Below the pieces are notes generated by a model. That model did no database searches and was not told where the DNA came from. It saw nothing but the letters and a program-made list of their open reading frames with translations. This document shows positions 54,226 to 60,553 of a stretch of 64,000 bases of DNA, piece by piece. The stretch is taken from IMG/VR virus record IMGVR_UViG_3300027861_004304, positions 1-64,000 of that record; one strand, given 5' to 3'. Each line of letters begins with the position of its first letter. Positions within the stretch are counted from its first letter, which is position 1. Both the position numbers and the translations under genes were made by a program. Source of the stretch: a virus.

Positions 54226-54987
54226 CTATGGACATTCGGGGGATCGGCAAAAATCGCACTTTGCGCAAGACCGCTTGTCCTTAATATAATTCTTTCTTTT
54301 AATGTTGAAAAGAGCCTTTTTTAGAAGGCTGCTTGCATTTTCCATCTTTTTGTTTCCGCTTGTTACGCGAAAGATTTCAACTCTTGATTTTTTTGCTGTT
54401 CGTTTAAGAAGAGCAAAGTGTGTCTCAATATTTTTCAAGTCGATTCCGTGCTTCTGCGCAAAGAAAATCTTGTATAATGTCAACTGATAGGTCACCATTG
54501 GATCAGATCGTTTTCGCATATCCCATCCCCAAGAGCAGGACTTCCAATCAATAATGTGATATTTTCCGTCAGGGGTCTTGACGACAGCGTCGATATATCC
54601 CTTGAAGTTGTAATCTTCATTGTCAATTTTAACCATGAGTTGTTCTTCTGTTGAGAACACTTCGTATCCTTCCTTAAAATACTCGGTGACGGCTGGAATA
54701 ATCGCTGGGAGGATCCCCATTGCTTGGACGGCCATATTCTCCAAGTCTTCTCGGAACTCGATGTCGCTATCCAATGCTGCCAAGCACTCCTCGAATCTCT
54801 TCATAAAGTATTCTGGCGGCTCAAATTTCTCTTCTAACAATTTCTTCTCACAAACGTCGTGAATGGCAGTTCCAAAGGCAGTATATTCGTTTCCCCTAAA
54901 TCCCTTGAGCTTATCAATATAAGTCAATTTGTGATAGAAGGGACAGAAATTCCAATTTTTCAACTCAGAAAAGGATATGTGTGGCAC
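54226..54987 (-). CDS. RecB/Cas4-like PD-(D/E)XK nuclease with iron-sulfur cluster motif
   Basis: A 253-aa nuclease. Core: His43 (FGTAIHDV), Asp133 (GYIDAV), Asp147 and Lys149 (IIDWKS), then YQLTLYKIF with Gln168 and Tyr172, the Q-x3-Y helix of RecB/Cas4/AddB nucleases. Four Cys near the C terminus (Cys241, 244, 247, 252; CAKCDFC... C) plus Cys15 near the start match the spacing of a 4Fe-4S site in AddB and Cas4. No helicase domain is attached. It likely degrades or processes DNA ends, possibly host DNA. It has its own promoter (55028-55055) inside the upstream gene. It is a single-gene leader to the glycan operon. Confidence 0.88.
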   Translation of the reverse strand: MPHISFSELKNWNFCPFYHKLTYIDKLKGFRGNEYTAFGTAIHDVCEKKLLEEKFEPPEYFMKRFEECLAALDSDIEFREDLENMAVQAMGILPAIIPAVTEYFKEGYEVFSTEEQLMVKIDNEDYNFKGYIDAVVKTPDGKYHIIDWKSCSWGWDMRKRSDPMVTYQLTLYKIFFAQKHGIDLKNIETHFALLKRTAKKSRVEIFRVTSGNKKMENASSLLKKALFNIKRKNYIKDKRSCAKCDFCRSPECP

Positions 54988-54990
54988 TTG

Positions 54991-55395
54991 TTACTCTTTT
55001 GATGGTAAAGTTTCTTCTTGTATATATATTATAACATCTTCAGGAGATTTGTCAAGTGTTTTTTTCACTTTTTTCACTTTTTTTATGGTTTTAACTGGTT
55101 TTTTCTTAATTGGGGCTGATTTTTTAACTTGAGGGGGTGGCTCTGGCAGGACGGGTGATTTTTTAGGTTTCTCAAAGACCCATTCTCCAGATAAATATTT
55201 ATGCCCAGACTTGTTTGTAACCATATCTGATGAGGGGCTTTTCAGGCATGCTCCAACTTCCACTTCTTGCTGTGAAAGATATTTCATGACATCTTTATGT
55301 AAAATCTTTTCCCTGACCTTATTTTTTCCTTTCAATGGGGCGACACTCACCAAGACTGATATTGTGTCGTCACTTTCATTTATTTTAATCTTCAT
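54991..55395 (-). CDS. Lys/Pro-rich protein of unknown function
   Basis: A 134-aa protein. The first 70 residues are compact and may form a small fold (VSVLVSVAPLKGK... SGHKYLSGEWVFE). The rest is low-complexity and strongly basic, with KKSAPIKKKPVKTIKKVKKVKK and Pro runs, ending in an acidic tail. Basic disordered tails of this sort often bind nucleic acid. The start overlaps the metalloprotease gene's end by 11 nt. The tail carries, on the same strand, a promoter (55028-55055) for the nuclease gene. Not recognised by family. Confidence 0.6.
   Translation of the reverse strand: MKIKINESDDTISVLVSVAPLKGKNKVREKILHKDVMKYLSQQEVEVGACLKSPSSDMVTNKSGHKYLSGEWVFEKPKKSPVLPEPPPQVKKSAPIKKKPVKTIKKVKKVKKTLDKSPEDVIIYIQEETLPSKE
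55028..55055 (-). promoter_or_regulatory. Sigma-70-type promoter for nuclease and glycan operon
   Basis: TTGACA (55050-55055) and TATAAT (55028-55033) with a 16-nt spacer, lying within the last codons of the upstream gene. Start near 55021, about 34 nt before the nuclease ATG (54987). Since no other promoter is visible before 42155, this one probably drives the nuclease plus the whole glycan operon. Confidence 0.8.
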
Positions 55396-56083
55396 ATTCG
55401 TGTAGCTCCTCTACTTTTTTATAAAGCTGCGGACATATTTTGGCAAGATACGAGCGCTCGTCTAGAAAATAATATTCAAATCCATTTGCAAAATACTCTC
55501 GCAATGATGTTGCGCTGTATGCAGATGTAAAAATTCCATATGATGAGCAGATAAAGTTGAGGCGGTCATATCCAACGTCCTCATACAGATACATATCAAG
55601 TTCTTTTGAATAATCTGGATCCATAAACATCTTTAAGCTTGGATCTAGCCCTTCTGCTTTTAGAATTTCGTATAATTGTGTTCGTTTGGCCAAGAATTCT
55701 TTTTGAAGTTTCCCGTCTCCGTAGATAAAATATCCCTGTGGGGATTCCAGCGAGTGGGCGATTTCGTGAACGATGTCATCCACCATGTCTTCTTCGTTGC
55801 TTTGGTCGTTGGTCACATATATCGCGCCGTCTTTGAACATTGCGTTTGTTTCCATTTCTTCAAATTCTTCGAAGATTCCAACAAAAATAGAATCAATTTC
55901 TGAAATGAGATGAGATGGAATAACAGTGCTGATTTTCTCCATAACGTTGCGGACGTCTACTTCTCTGGTAAGTGGATCTTTTATATAGAGATTTATTTTT
56001 TCATTCAAATAAAATTCCCTCTGCTGTTCTTTGGATTTTTTAACAGAAGTCTGCAAGTACTCAACAATATAATTATTGGTCAT
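55385..56083 (-). CDS. Zinc metalloprotease of anthrax-lethal-factor-like (ATLF/PPEP) type
   Basis: A 232-aa protein with the zinc motif HEIAH (His106, Glu107, His110) in IVHEIAHSLE, and a third-ligand/Glu motif REYFANGFEYYFLDER with Glu196, spaced as in the anthrax lethal factor C-terminal domain and Pro-Pro endopeptidases. The N-terminal 90 residues are acidic and helical. No signal peptide, so it acts in the host cytoplasm. It would cut a particular host or phage protein; the target is unknown. The start lies 11 nt inside the upstream small gene and it is co-transcribed with it from the promoter at 56376-56404. Family by HExxH and EyFAxGFe pattern. Confidence 0.78.
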   Translation of the reverse strand: MTNNYIVEYLQTSVKKSKEQQREFYLNEKINLYIKDPLTREVDVRNVMEKISTVIPSHLISEIDSIFVGIFEEFEEMETNAMFKDGAIYVTNDQSNEEDMVDDIVHEIAHSLESPQGYFIYGDGKLQKEFLAKRTQLYEILKAEGLDPSLKMFMDPDYSKELDMYLYEDVGYDRLNFICSSYGIFTSAYSATSLREYFANGFEYYFLDERSYLAKICPQLYKKVEELHEYED

Positions 56084-56354
56084 CTTTCGTTTCTTTTTCT
56101 TTAATTAGTTCTGAAGTCACTTCTAGCGACGACTCAAAATCTTGCAATCCTTGACTGTATCCTCTGAAGAAATTCTCTTCCGCCAGTACGAGGACCAATT
56201 CTGGGAAGTCTTTTGCCAAAACTTCGATGACCATTTCTATAGTCACTTCCTCATTCTCTGGGCTTAATTTGTCTCCCACATAATCTACGATGAAACTTTT
56301 AAGTTCACCTTCTTTGGAAACTGTTTTATCCAATAATTCTCTTTCGTCAAACAT
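56073..56354 (-). CDS. Small acidic helical protein, unknown
   Basis: A 93-aa protein, rich in Glu and Leu, with several amphipathic helices (ELKSFIVDYVGDKLS, VEIKSEL-type repeats, EENFFRGYSQGLQDFESSLE). GGGGAGAGG is a strong ribosome binding site before the ATG. A consensus promoter (56376-56404) stands 22 nt upstream, and the gene overlaps the metalloprotease gene by 11 nt. No known family recognised. An inhibitor or chaperone for the protease is possible because of the overlap, but this is only a guess from order. Confidence 0.65.
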   Translation of the reverse strand: MFDERELLDKTVSKEGELKSFIVDYVGDKLSPENEEVTIEMVIEVLAKDFPELVLVLAEENFFRGYSQGLQDFESSLEVTSELIKEKETKDDQ

Positions 56355-56375
56355 GGCCTCTCCCCTAATATCTTA

Positions 56376-56404
56376 ATTATAACCGTTCTAACTACAAAAG
56401 TCAA
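56376..56404 (-). promoter_or_regulatory. Sigma-70 promoter of the metalloprotease operon
   Basis: TTGACT (56399-56404) and TATAAT (56376-56381) separated by 17 nt, in a 56-nt gap after the PhoH gene. Start near 56369, giving a short leader with GGGGAGAGG. One mismatch from consensus in the -35 box. Confidence 0.82.
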
Positions 56405-56410
56405 GTAAAA

Positions 56411-57739
56411 TTATAATATTTCTGCTGCCAAAGTGGCTATTTTAGATCTTTCACCCTTTTTCAAGGTGATGTGACCCGTTAGCGACGTGGCTTTAAATTT
56501 TTCGACGGCATGAACCAAACCACTTGATGTCTCATCTACATAAACATTGTCAATTTGCTCAATATCCCCAGTCAATACGAGCTTGGTGCCCTCACCAACT
56601 CTGGTCATAATTGTCTTAATTTCATGCATAGAGAGGTTCTGGGCCTCATCAATCACGATAAAGGCGTTTGAAATGGATCGACCACGGATATAAGTCAGAG
56701 CTTCAAGTTCTATGACCCCCTGAGACATATAATCCTCTAAGGTGACCTTGTCATTCCCCATAATATATTGCAAGTTATCCTGAATTGGCATCAACCAAGG
56801 GCGCATTTTGTCTTCCATAGAGCCCGGCAAGAAGCCAATGTCTTTCCCCATTGGTTGAACTGGTCTTGAGACAACAAGCTTTTTAAAAAGTGGAGAATTA
56901 TTTGCAAAGGGGTCTCTTAAAACTTGAGAGATTCCTGCTGCGATTGCAAGCAAGGTCTTTCCACTTCCTGCTTTACCGACAAGGCTGACAAACGGAATAT
57001 TTGGATCCAGCAACAAATCCAAAGCGAAAGCTTGTTCTTTATTCCTTGGGCTGACGCCCCATAGGCCCTTTTTGCCGATATCATAAAGCTTTCTAAGGGG
57101 GTCATTATTCGAGATATATCTTGCCAATGCAGTCTTTTTTTCCGTAGACGAAGATACAAGCATTATAAATTGATTTGGATATAGAGACGATGTTTTTTCC
57201 AAATATACTTCTTTTCCATCGTAAAATTGATCAATGATTTGGTCGTCAACAAGGATTGTCGTGAAGCCATCGTAGAGGCTCGTGTGGTTTTCAATAACTT
57301 TATCGAGGTTATATCCTTCTGATATTATTCCCACAGAATCGCAGATAACTCGCATGTTTATATCTCGCGAGACCAAAATCGTTTTTCTGCCAGAATTTTC
57401 GTGATGTTCAGACAAAGCTGTTGAGATGATCAAATGATCGGCAATTAGCGGATCTAAATCTTCTGGAAGCAATGTTGCGTCACCGGAAGCGACCTTAAGA
57501 ATTCCTTTTCCCTTCCCTATCCGAACTCCTTTTTGGAGACTGCCTTTTAAACGAAGAGAATCAAAAGATCTAATGATGCTTCTTGCGTTTGCACCAACAG
57601 AATCTTGTCTTTTTTTGTGTTGGTCAATCTCTTCTAAGACTTTTAAGGGAATTACAATATCATTATTTTGATATTTATTCAAGCAAGATGCGTCAGTTAA
57701 GCAGACGCTTGTGTCTAGAACATATGTTTTTTTAGCCAT
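56411..57739 (-). CDS. phoH: PhoH2-type protein: PIN ribonuclease domain fused to PhoH ATPase
   Basis: A 442-aa protein. Residues 1 to about 145 are a PIN nuclease with Asp9, Glu37, Asp101 and Asp126 as acidic metal ligands. Residues about 240-442 are a PhoH ATPase with Walker A GKAGSGKT (255-262), Walker B VIDEAQNLS, a FLPGSMEDKMRPWLMPI segment and a sensor-like LTGDIEQIDN. The two-domain arrangement equals bacterial PhoH2, an ATP-dependent RNA helicase/RNase. Phages often carry phoH; the job in infection is not settled. It is preceded by a terminator and a T4-type late box (TATAAATA). No ribosome binding site lies right before the ATG (AAGGAT at about 15 nt). Confidence 0.93.
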   Translation of the reverse strand: MAKKTYVLDTSVCLTDASCLNKYQNNDIVIPLKVLEEIDQHKKRQDSVGANARSIIRSFDSLRLKGSLQKGVRIGKGKGILKVASGDATLLPEDLDPLIADHLIISTALSEHHENSGRKTILVSRDINMRVICDSVGIISEGYNLDKVIENHTSLYDGFTTILVDDQIIDQFYDGKEVYLEKTSSLYPNQFIMLVSSSTEKKTALARYISNNDPLRKLYDIGKKGLWGVSPRNKEQAFALDLLLDPNIPFVSLVGKAGSGKTLLAIAAGISQVLRDPFANNSPLFKKLVVSRPVQPMGKDIGFLPGSMEDKMRPWLMPIQDNLQYIMGNDKVTLEDYMSQGVIELEALTYIRGRSISNAFIVIDEAQNLSMHEIKTIMTRVGEGTKLVLTGDIEQIDNVYVDETSSGLVHAVEKFKATSLTGHITLKKGERSKIATLAAEIL

Positions 57740-57768
57740 TTATAACCACTTTATATCCTTAATTAGTT

Positions 57769-57776
57769 TATTTATA
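57769..57776 (-). promoter_or_regulatory. T4-type late promoter motif before phoH
   Basis: TATAAATA on the minus strand, identical to the T4 late -10 consensus that gp55 recognises, about 30 nt before the phoH ATG. It overlaps the U-tract of the candidate terminator. A gp55-like factor is encoded in this genome, so use as a late promoter is plausible; the short motif alone is weak evidence. Confidence 0.5.
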
Positions 57777-57801
57777 AAAAGAAAGCCACCAAATTGGTGA
57801 C
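57775..57801 (-). terminator. Candidate intrinsic terminator before phoH
   Basis: On the minus strand GTCACCAATTTGGTGGC forms a short stem (CACC/GGTG, extendable to CACCAA/TTGGTG with a one-base loop) followed by TTTCTTTTTA. It lies 8 nt after the stop of the upstream gene. The stem is short, so confidence is moderate. Confidence 0.45.
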
Positions 57802-57808
57802 TTAATGT

Positions 57809-58054
57809 TTAAATATAATTTTTATTAATCCAAACGATTGTTTGGGCTCCGTCGTGAGAAACAAGAGTCTCTACACTATTTGCCCGAGTTACAACTGCAA
57901 TTAGATTTTCATCAGCACATTTCCAGTTCTTTTTTATTTCAACGTCCTCGTCTGTGGCGAAACAGGTACAGCCGTGAAAATCTATAACTGGATAGATCTT
58001 GTCGTTTTTCCCCTTTTCAGAAACAAAGCATGGAGTCCCAGCCTTGATCTTCAC
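57809..58054 (-). CDS. Small Cys-containing protein, unknown
   Basis: An 81-aa protein; the start is GTG at 58054, directly after the stop of the preceding gene. Contains DFHGCTCFATDEDVEIKKNWKCAD and an AVVTRANSVETLVSHDGAQ segment: a compact beta-like domain with four Cys (residues 9, 29, 31, 46), perhaps SH3-like. No signal peptide. Last gene before the candidate terminator. No family recognised; overlap and length are typical of small phage early genes. Confidence 0.6.
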   Translation of the reverse strand: MKIKAGTPCFVSEKGKNDKIYPVIDFHGCTCFATDEDVEIKKNWKCADENLIAVVTRANSVETLVSHDGAQTIVWINKNYI

Positions 58055-58228
58055 TTAAAATCCCAGCAATTGCCAAGTATTCGTCAATAAATATTGAACA
58101 AAGGCAATAGCATACAATGCCAACCACACTCCAACACCGAGACAGATTATATAATAAGCCACGGACAAACCGGTTCGGACAGGATCCTTGATAGATCTAA
58201 TCGCAACTTCTTTAGTTTTTTCTAGCAT
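58055..58228 (-). CDS. Small one-pass membrane protein
   Basis: A 57-aa protein. I prefer ATG 58228 (MLEKTKEVAIRS) because GGAG lies 6 nt before it; the ATG 12 nt upstream has no good site. It has a charged N-terminal helix and one long hydrophobic segment (LSVAYYIICLGVGVWLALYAIAFVQYLL), inserting once in the inner membrane. No family recognised. It is one of a run of small membrane genes between phoH and the tRNA. Confidence 0.6.
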   Translation of the reverse strand: MLEKTKEVAIRSIKDPVRTGLSVAYYIICLGVGVWLALYAIAFVQYLLTNTWQLLGF

Positions 58229-58250
58229 TTTACTCTCCATTCTAAAAATC

Positions 58251-58502
58251 TCACCTATTTCTTAACAGTACTCCAAAATACTCTTCGACCGCTTCCTCAA
58301 TTATGGATGCGCAGGGCCTCTTTTGACCCCTCTTTTTATGATATTCAACTACAAATTCGTGCGGTATGACGTACATCAATCCGTAAGGGGCCTCCATCAT
58401 CCCAGGTGCCATTGAGCAGCGCCCGACACCGTTCTGGCCGGGTTCTATTATCTCGTCGCCCTCAATTATACTCTCTTTTACTACATATAAGAACCAGTTC
58501 AT
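58251..58502 (-). CDS. Small unknown protein
   Basis: An 83-aa protein (MNWFLYVVKESIIEGDE... EFVVEYHKKRGQKRPCASIIEEAVEEYF). A beta-like N-terminal half with Gly/Met/Pro (SMAPGMMEAPYGLMYVIPHEF) and a helical C-terminal part. No motif, signal or anchor. Ribosome binding site weak. Probably part of the early small-gene run; function unknown. Confidence 0.55.
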   Translation of the reverse strand: MNWFLYVVKESIIEGDEIIEPGQNGVGRCSMAPGMMEAPYGLMYVIPHEFVVEYHKKRGQKRPCASIIEEAVEEYFGVLLRNR

Positions 58503-58510
58503 ATCAATAA

Positions 58511-58675
58511 CTATGTTTCTAAATTATCATTTCTTATTTTTTCTCGTAAAATTCCATAATATAAAAAATTAGAAAAAACGAAACCTGACACCAAAGACCA
58601 ATATCCAATATGAAAAGGCATTTTGACTGCTTTTTTGAGGGCACCGATTCTTCTTTTTTTAGAAAAACATCGCAC
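58511..58675 (-). CDS. Very small basic membrane protein (start uncertain)
   Basis: At most about 54 aa from a GTG at 58675, placed 2 nt after the stop of the cytidylyltransferase gene; an ATG at 58621 would give 36 aa. Sequence: a basic stretch (KKRRIGALKKAVKM) followed by a hydrophobic segment (IGYWSLVSGFVFSNFLYYGIL) and a charged tail. The positive-inside pattern suggests one membrane span. Neither start has a clear ribosome binding site, and a longer frame running 79 nt into the upstream gene is less likely. It is listed as a weak gene. Confidence 0.4.
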   Translation of the reverse strand: MRCFSKKRRIGALKKAVKMPFHIGYWSLVSGFVFSNFLYYGILREKIRNDNLET

Positions 58676-58677
58676 GA

Positions 58678-59112
58678 TTAACCCACAGTATGTCCATCGT
58701 GGGTTGCCTCTACCAGTTCGGATGACGACTGGATTTTCTGTCCTCCGATATTCCACAGCATTTTAATTCCAAGCTCTTCACAAACTGTTTTTTCTGGTGT
58801 ATTTGTTGAAGTTCTGTCTCCACCGTTGGCGAAGTAAGTCGGCGTTAAGTGCCTAAGTGCAGAGCATACGGTGCCATCTTTATCATCTACGGGAATAACC
58901 TCTATGACTCCCTTGATCGCCATGAGGATCTCTTTTCTTTCGTTGAACCCCATGAAATTATAGCCCTTCTTTCGAAACAGCCAATCATCTGAGTTGGCGA
59001 CAACAATAACATATCCATGTTCTGCTGCTTCACGAATCATTCGGATGTGTCCGACGTGAATCGGATCAAACCCTCCAGATACCATGACTGTTTTATATTC
59101 TCCCTTTTTCAT
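58678..59112 (-). CDS. Cytidylyltransferase-family nucleotidyltransferase (TagD/RfaE-like)
   Basis: A 144-aa HxGH-motif nucleotidyltransferase: GGFDPIHVGHIRM (13-25) binds nucleotide, NSDDW and later NGGDR and SSSELV line the pocket. Length and motifs match glycerol-3-phosphate cytidylyltransferase (TagD) or the C-terminal ADP-heptose half of RfaE. Very strong ribosome binding site (GGAGGAGAAGAGG). It might feed sugar/lipid precursors to surface modification, along with the glycan operon, but could equally act in phosphonucleotide metabolism. Its first 20 nt overlap the preceding small membrane gene. Confidence 0.85.
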   Translation of the reverse strand: MKKGEYKTVMVSGGFDPIHVGHIRMIREAAEHGYVIVVANSDDWLFRKKGYNFMGFNERKEILMAIKGVIEVIPVDDKDGTVCSALRHLTPTYFANGGDRTSTNTPEKTVCEELGIKMLWNIGGQKIQSSSELVEATHDGHTVG

Positions 59113-59275
59113 TCCTCTTCTCCTCCAAACATTCTGTAATGCTTAAAATTTCCTCTAAATCTGGATTACCATACGCTAGCGACATTATCACCCAAGATAA
59201 TGTCGCAGCGATGGCCGAGCCAACTATGATTCCCGCCCCAAAGACAAAGTAAGATTTTATTATTCTTTTTATCAT
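59093..59275 (-). CDS. Small membrane protein behind the tRNA
   Basis: A 60-aa protein with one hydrophobic helix (SYFVFGAGIIVGSAIAATLSWVIMSLAY) and an acidic C-terminal tail (EEILSITECLEEKRNEKG). It starts 5 nt after the 3' end of the tRNA gene, without a ribosome binding site, so its mRNA 5' end could be created by tRNA processing. The last 20 nt overlap the next gene. No family recognised. Confidence 0.5.
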   Translation of the reverse strand: MIKRIIKSYFVFGAGIIVGSAIAATLSWVIMSLAYGNPDLEEILSITECLEEKRNEKGRI

Positions 59276-59280
59276 CTAAA

Positions 59281-59356
59281 TGGTGCCTCCGACACGATTC
59301 GAACGTGTAACCCTCGGCTTAGAAGGCCGATGCTCTATCCGTTGAGCTACGGAGGC
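59281..59356 (-). tRNA. tRNA-Arg (anticodon TCT), CCA encoded
   Basis: On the minus strand the 76-nt sequence folds as a complete cloverleaf: acceptor GCCTCCG/CGGAGGC, D arm GCTC/GAGC, anticodon stem TCGGC/GCCGA with loop CTTCTAA (anticodon TCT), 5-nt variable region GGGTT, T arm ACACG-TTCGAAT-CGTGT, discriminator A and an encoded CCA (59281-59283). The 5' end abuts the stop codon of the preceding gene (59357-59359). It reads AGA, a codon favoured in AT-rich phages but rare in many hosts. Confidence 0.96.
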
Positions 59357-59821
59357 TCAATCTGTAATCTCCAGCGACCCCAATGGGTGATCAACTTGAA
59401 TATTCCAACCGGCCAATTCAAAATCCGCCATTTCAGAAACGACACCAACTGTTGTTTCCAGAAATGTAGAAACTGTTGTGAAACCCCTCTTGTGGTCGTA
59501 TTTTTCTGTTGAAGTTTCAATCCAGTCGTATTCTTGCCAGTTTTTAGCAACTACTTCCGAAACAAAATCTTCGAAGCCGTCACTTCCTCGTTCATAATCA
59601 TCCAAGAGGCCGTTCGCCCTCATTTCTTGAAGGACGTGGTTATTCCCGAGAGATGGATTAATCGCCATTTCACTTAGATGATTTGCGATGCAGGTACCCC
59701 CAACGGCGTATGATTCATAATCATCGTGACAATGCACTACGTCTAGACCATCCTCATATTTGAGCATAACCCTAGTATTCGTAGCTAGATTCGCGTCTTT
59801 TAGTTTTTGAATTTTTGACAT
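59357..59821 (-). CDS. Conserved small protein, unknown
   Basis: A 154-aa acidic, Asp/Glu/His/Asn-rich protein (DGLDVVHCHDDYESYAVGGTC, AINPSLGNNHVLQEMRANG, NIQVDHPLGSLEITD). The His and acidic residues might bind metal, but there is no recognised fold. AAGG lies 6 nt before the ATG. The stop codon TGA is the last thing before the tRNA gene, so the two share one transcript and the tRNA must be cut out right behind the stop. Its start overlaps the previous gene's end by 50 nt. Confidence 0.7.
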   Translation of the reverse strand: MSKIQKLKDANLATNTRVMLKYEDGLDVVHCHDDYESYAVGGTCIANHLSEMAINPSLGNNHVLQEMRANGLLDDYERGSDGFEDFVSEVVAKNWQEYDWIETSTEKYDHKRGFTTVSTFLETTVGVVSEMADFELAGWNIQVDHPLGSLEITD

Positions 59822-60035
59822 TTTTTTCCTTTTTTGTTCTAGTTTTTTGGTTGTCGGCTACTGCCTGTTTCATAAGTCTAATTCGCTCTTTAACAGCGCC
59901 CAGGTCTTTTCCAAGGCGCTCGTCGAGAACTTTTAATTGTTGATCGGGCGTAAGTTTCCCCCTCTCAGTTTGTCGTTCCAAAGCTTCCTCCATCCGGATT
60001 TCCCTTGGTGTTGCGGTTCCATTTGGACATCTCAT
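59772..60035 (-). CDS. Small helical protein (MRCPNG type), unknown
   Basis: An 87-aa protein. The ATG at 60035 is chosen for its AAAGGAGA site at optimal spacing and for the MRCPNGTATPREIR opening, which I recall from other T4-like marine phages; an in-frame ATG 42 nt upstream has no such site. Rich in Arg/Lys/Glu and Ala (LERQTERGKLTPDQQLKVLDERLG, KERIRLMKQAVADNQ), with a Lys/Arg-rich tail. A strong promoter (60060-60088) is right upstream, so it starts a transcript that includes the gene at 59357 and the tRNA. Nucleic-acid binding is possible but unproven. Confidence 0.65.
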   Translation of the reverse strand: MRCPNGTATPREIRMEEALERQTERGKLTPDQQLKVLDERLGKDLGAVKERIRLMKQAVADNQKTRTKKEKNVKNSKTKRRESSYEY

Positions 60036-60059
60036 ATAATCTCCTTTGACTATATATAT

Positions 60060-60088
60060 AATATACCACGATATCAACCTGTTGTCAA
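60060..60088 (-). promoter_or_regulatory. Sigma-70 promoter upstream of the tRNA operon
   Basis: TTGACA (60083-60088) and TATATT (60060-60065), 17-nt spacer. It lies partly in the C-terminal codons of the hydroxylase-family gene. Start near 60053, with AAAGGAGA in the short leader of the gene beginning at 60035. Confidence 0.85.
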
Positions 60089-60523
60089 GTCTTTTTTATA
60101 ATAAGTTCCAAAAACTTTGTCAATAAACGGCATTGTTCCTGAAAAGTTGTGTTTTATGGACTTTCTGTGGTGGGTATAATGGTGACTCGAGCATTTTCCA
60201 GTCTTATCATCGTTGTGCATTTTGTGATGTAACCATTCGTAATAAAAGGCGTAACAAATATATCCGACTGCAAAAGAAACTGAAAATAGGGATATCAGCA
60301 AGAATGCCAGAATAAACGAGATCTTTGCCCAGAGTGGTAAGAGCAGGTGATCATTTCTTTTTTCATTGTAATCGTTTCTGTGGTGGATCAGGTGGAGTCT
60401 TTTTATGTTGCGAAGGAGAGGTAGTTTTCCAAGGGGACCGTGTCCCACAAATCTATGATTCAAATAAAACATCAAAGAAGTAAAAAAAAATCCAATAATC
60501 CCCAAACCTATCTCAAAAAGCAC
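60074..60523 (-). CDS. Fatty-acid-hydroxylase/sterol-desaturase family membrane protein
   Basis: A 149-aa membrane protein with the His clusters of di-iron hydroxylases: H23..H28 (NHRFVGH), H44..H47-H48 (HLIHH), H99-H100..H103 (HHKMH) and H114-H115..H118-H119 (HHYTHH), plus H125. At least three hydrophobic segments (residues 5-22, 68-92 and flanking) place the site at the membrane surface. The family hydroxylates or desaturates lipids such as fatty acids, sphingolipids or carotenoids. It is shorter than the cellular members (usually over 200 aa) but keeps the motifs. Start is GTG at 60523 with GAGG 6 nt before. Likely substrate unknown. Confidence 0.82.
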   Translation of the reverse strand: MLFEIGLGIIGFFFTSLMFYLNHRFVGHGPLGKLPLLRNIKRLHLIHHRNDYNEKRNDHLLLPLWAKISFILAFLLISLFSVSFAVGYICYAFYYEWLHHKMHNDDKTGKCSSHHYTHHRKSIKHNFSGTMPFIDKVFGTYYKKDLTTG

Positions 60524-60553
60524 CGTTAACCTCGTCTACCTATAACTATAATA

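Noticed and set aside
9076-57739. Same opening MAKKTYVL in the 1010-aa virion protein and in PhoH2
   Set aside because: Eight residues only, with different sequence and folds after; taken as coincidence of a common phage start.
58511-58756. 81-codon start for the small membrane gene, beginning at 58756
   Set aside because: Its first 79 nt run inside the conserved cytidylyltransferase gene in another frame; a shorter start (58675 or 58621) fits better.
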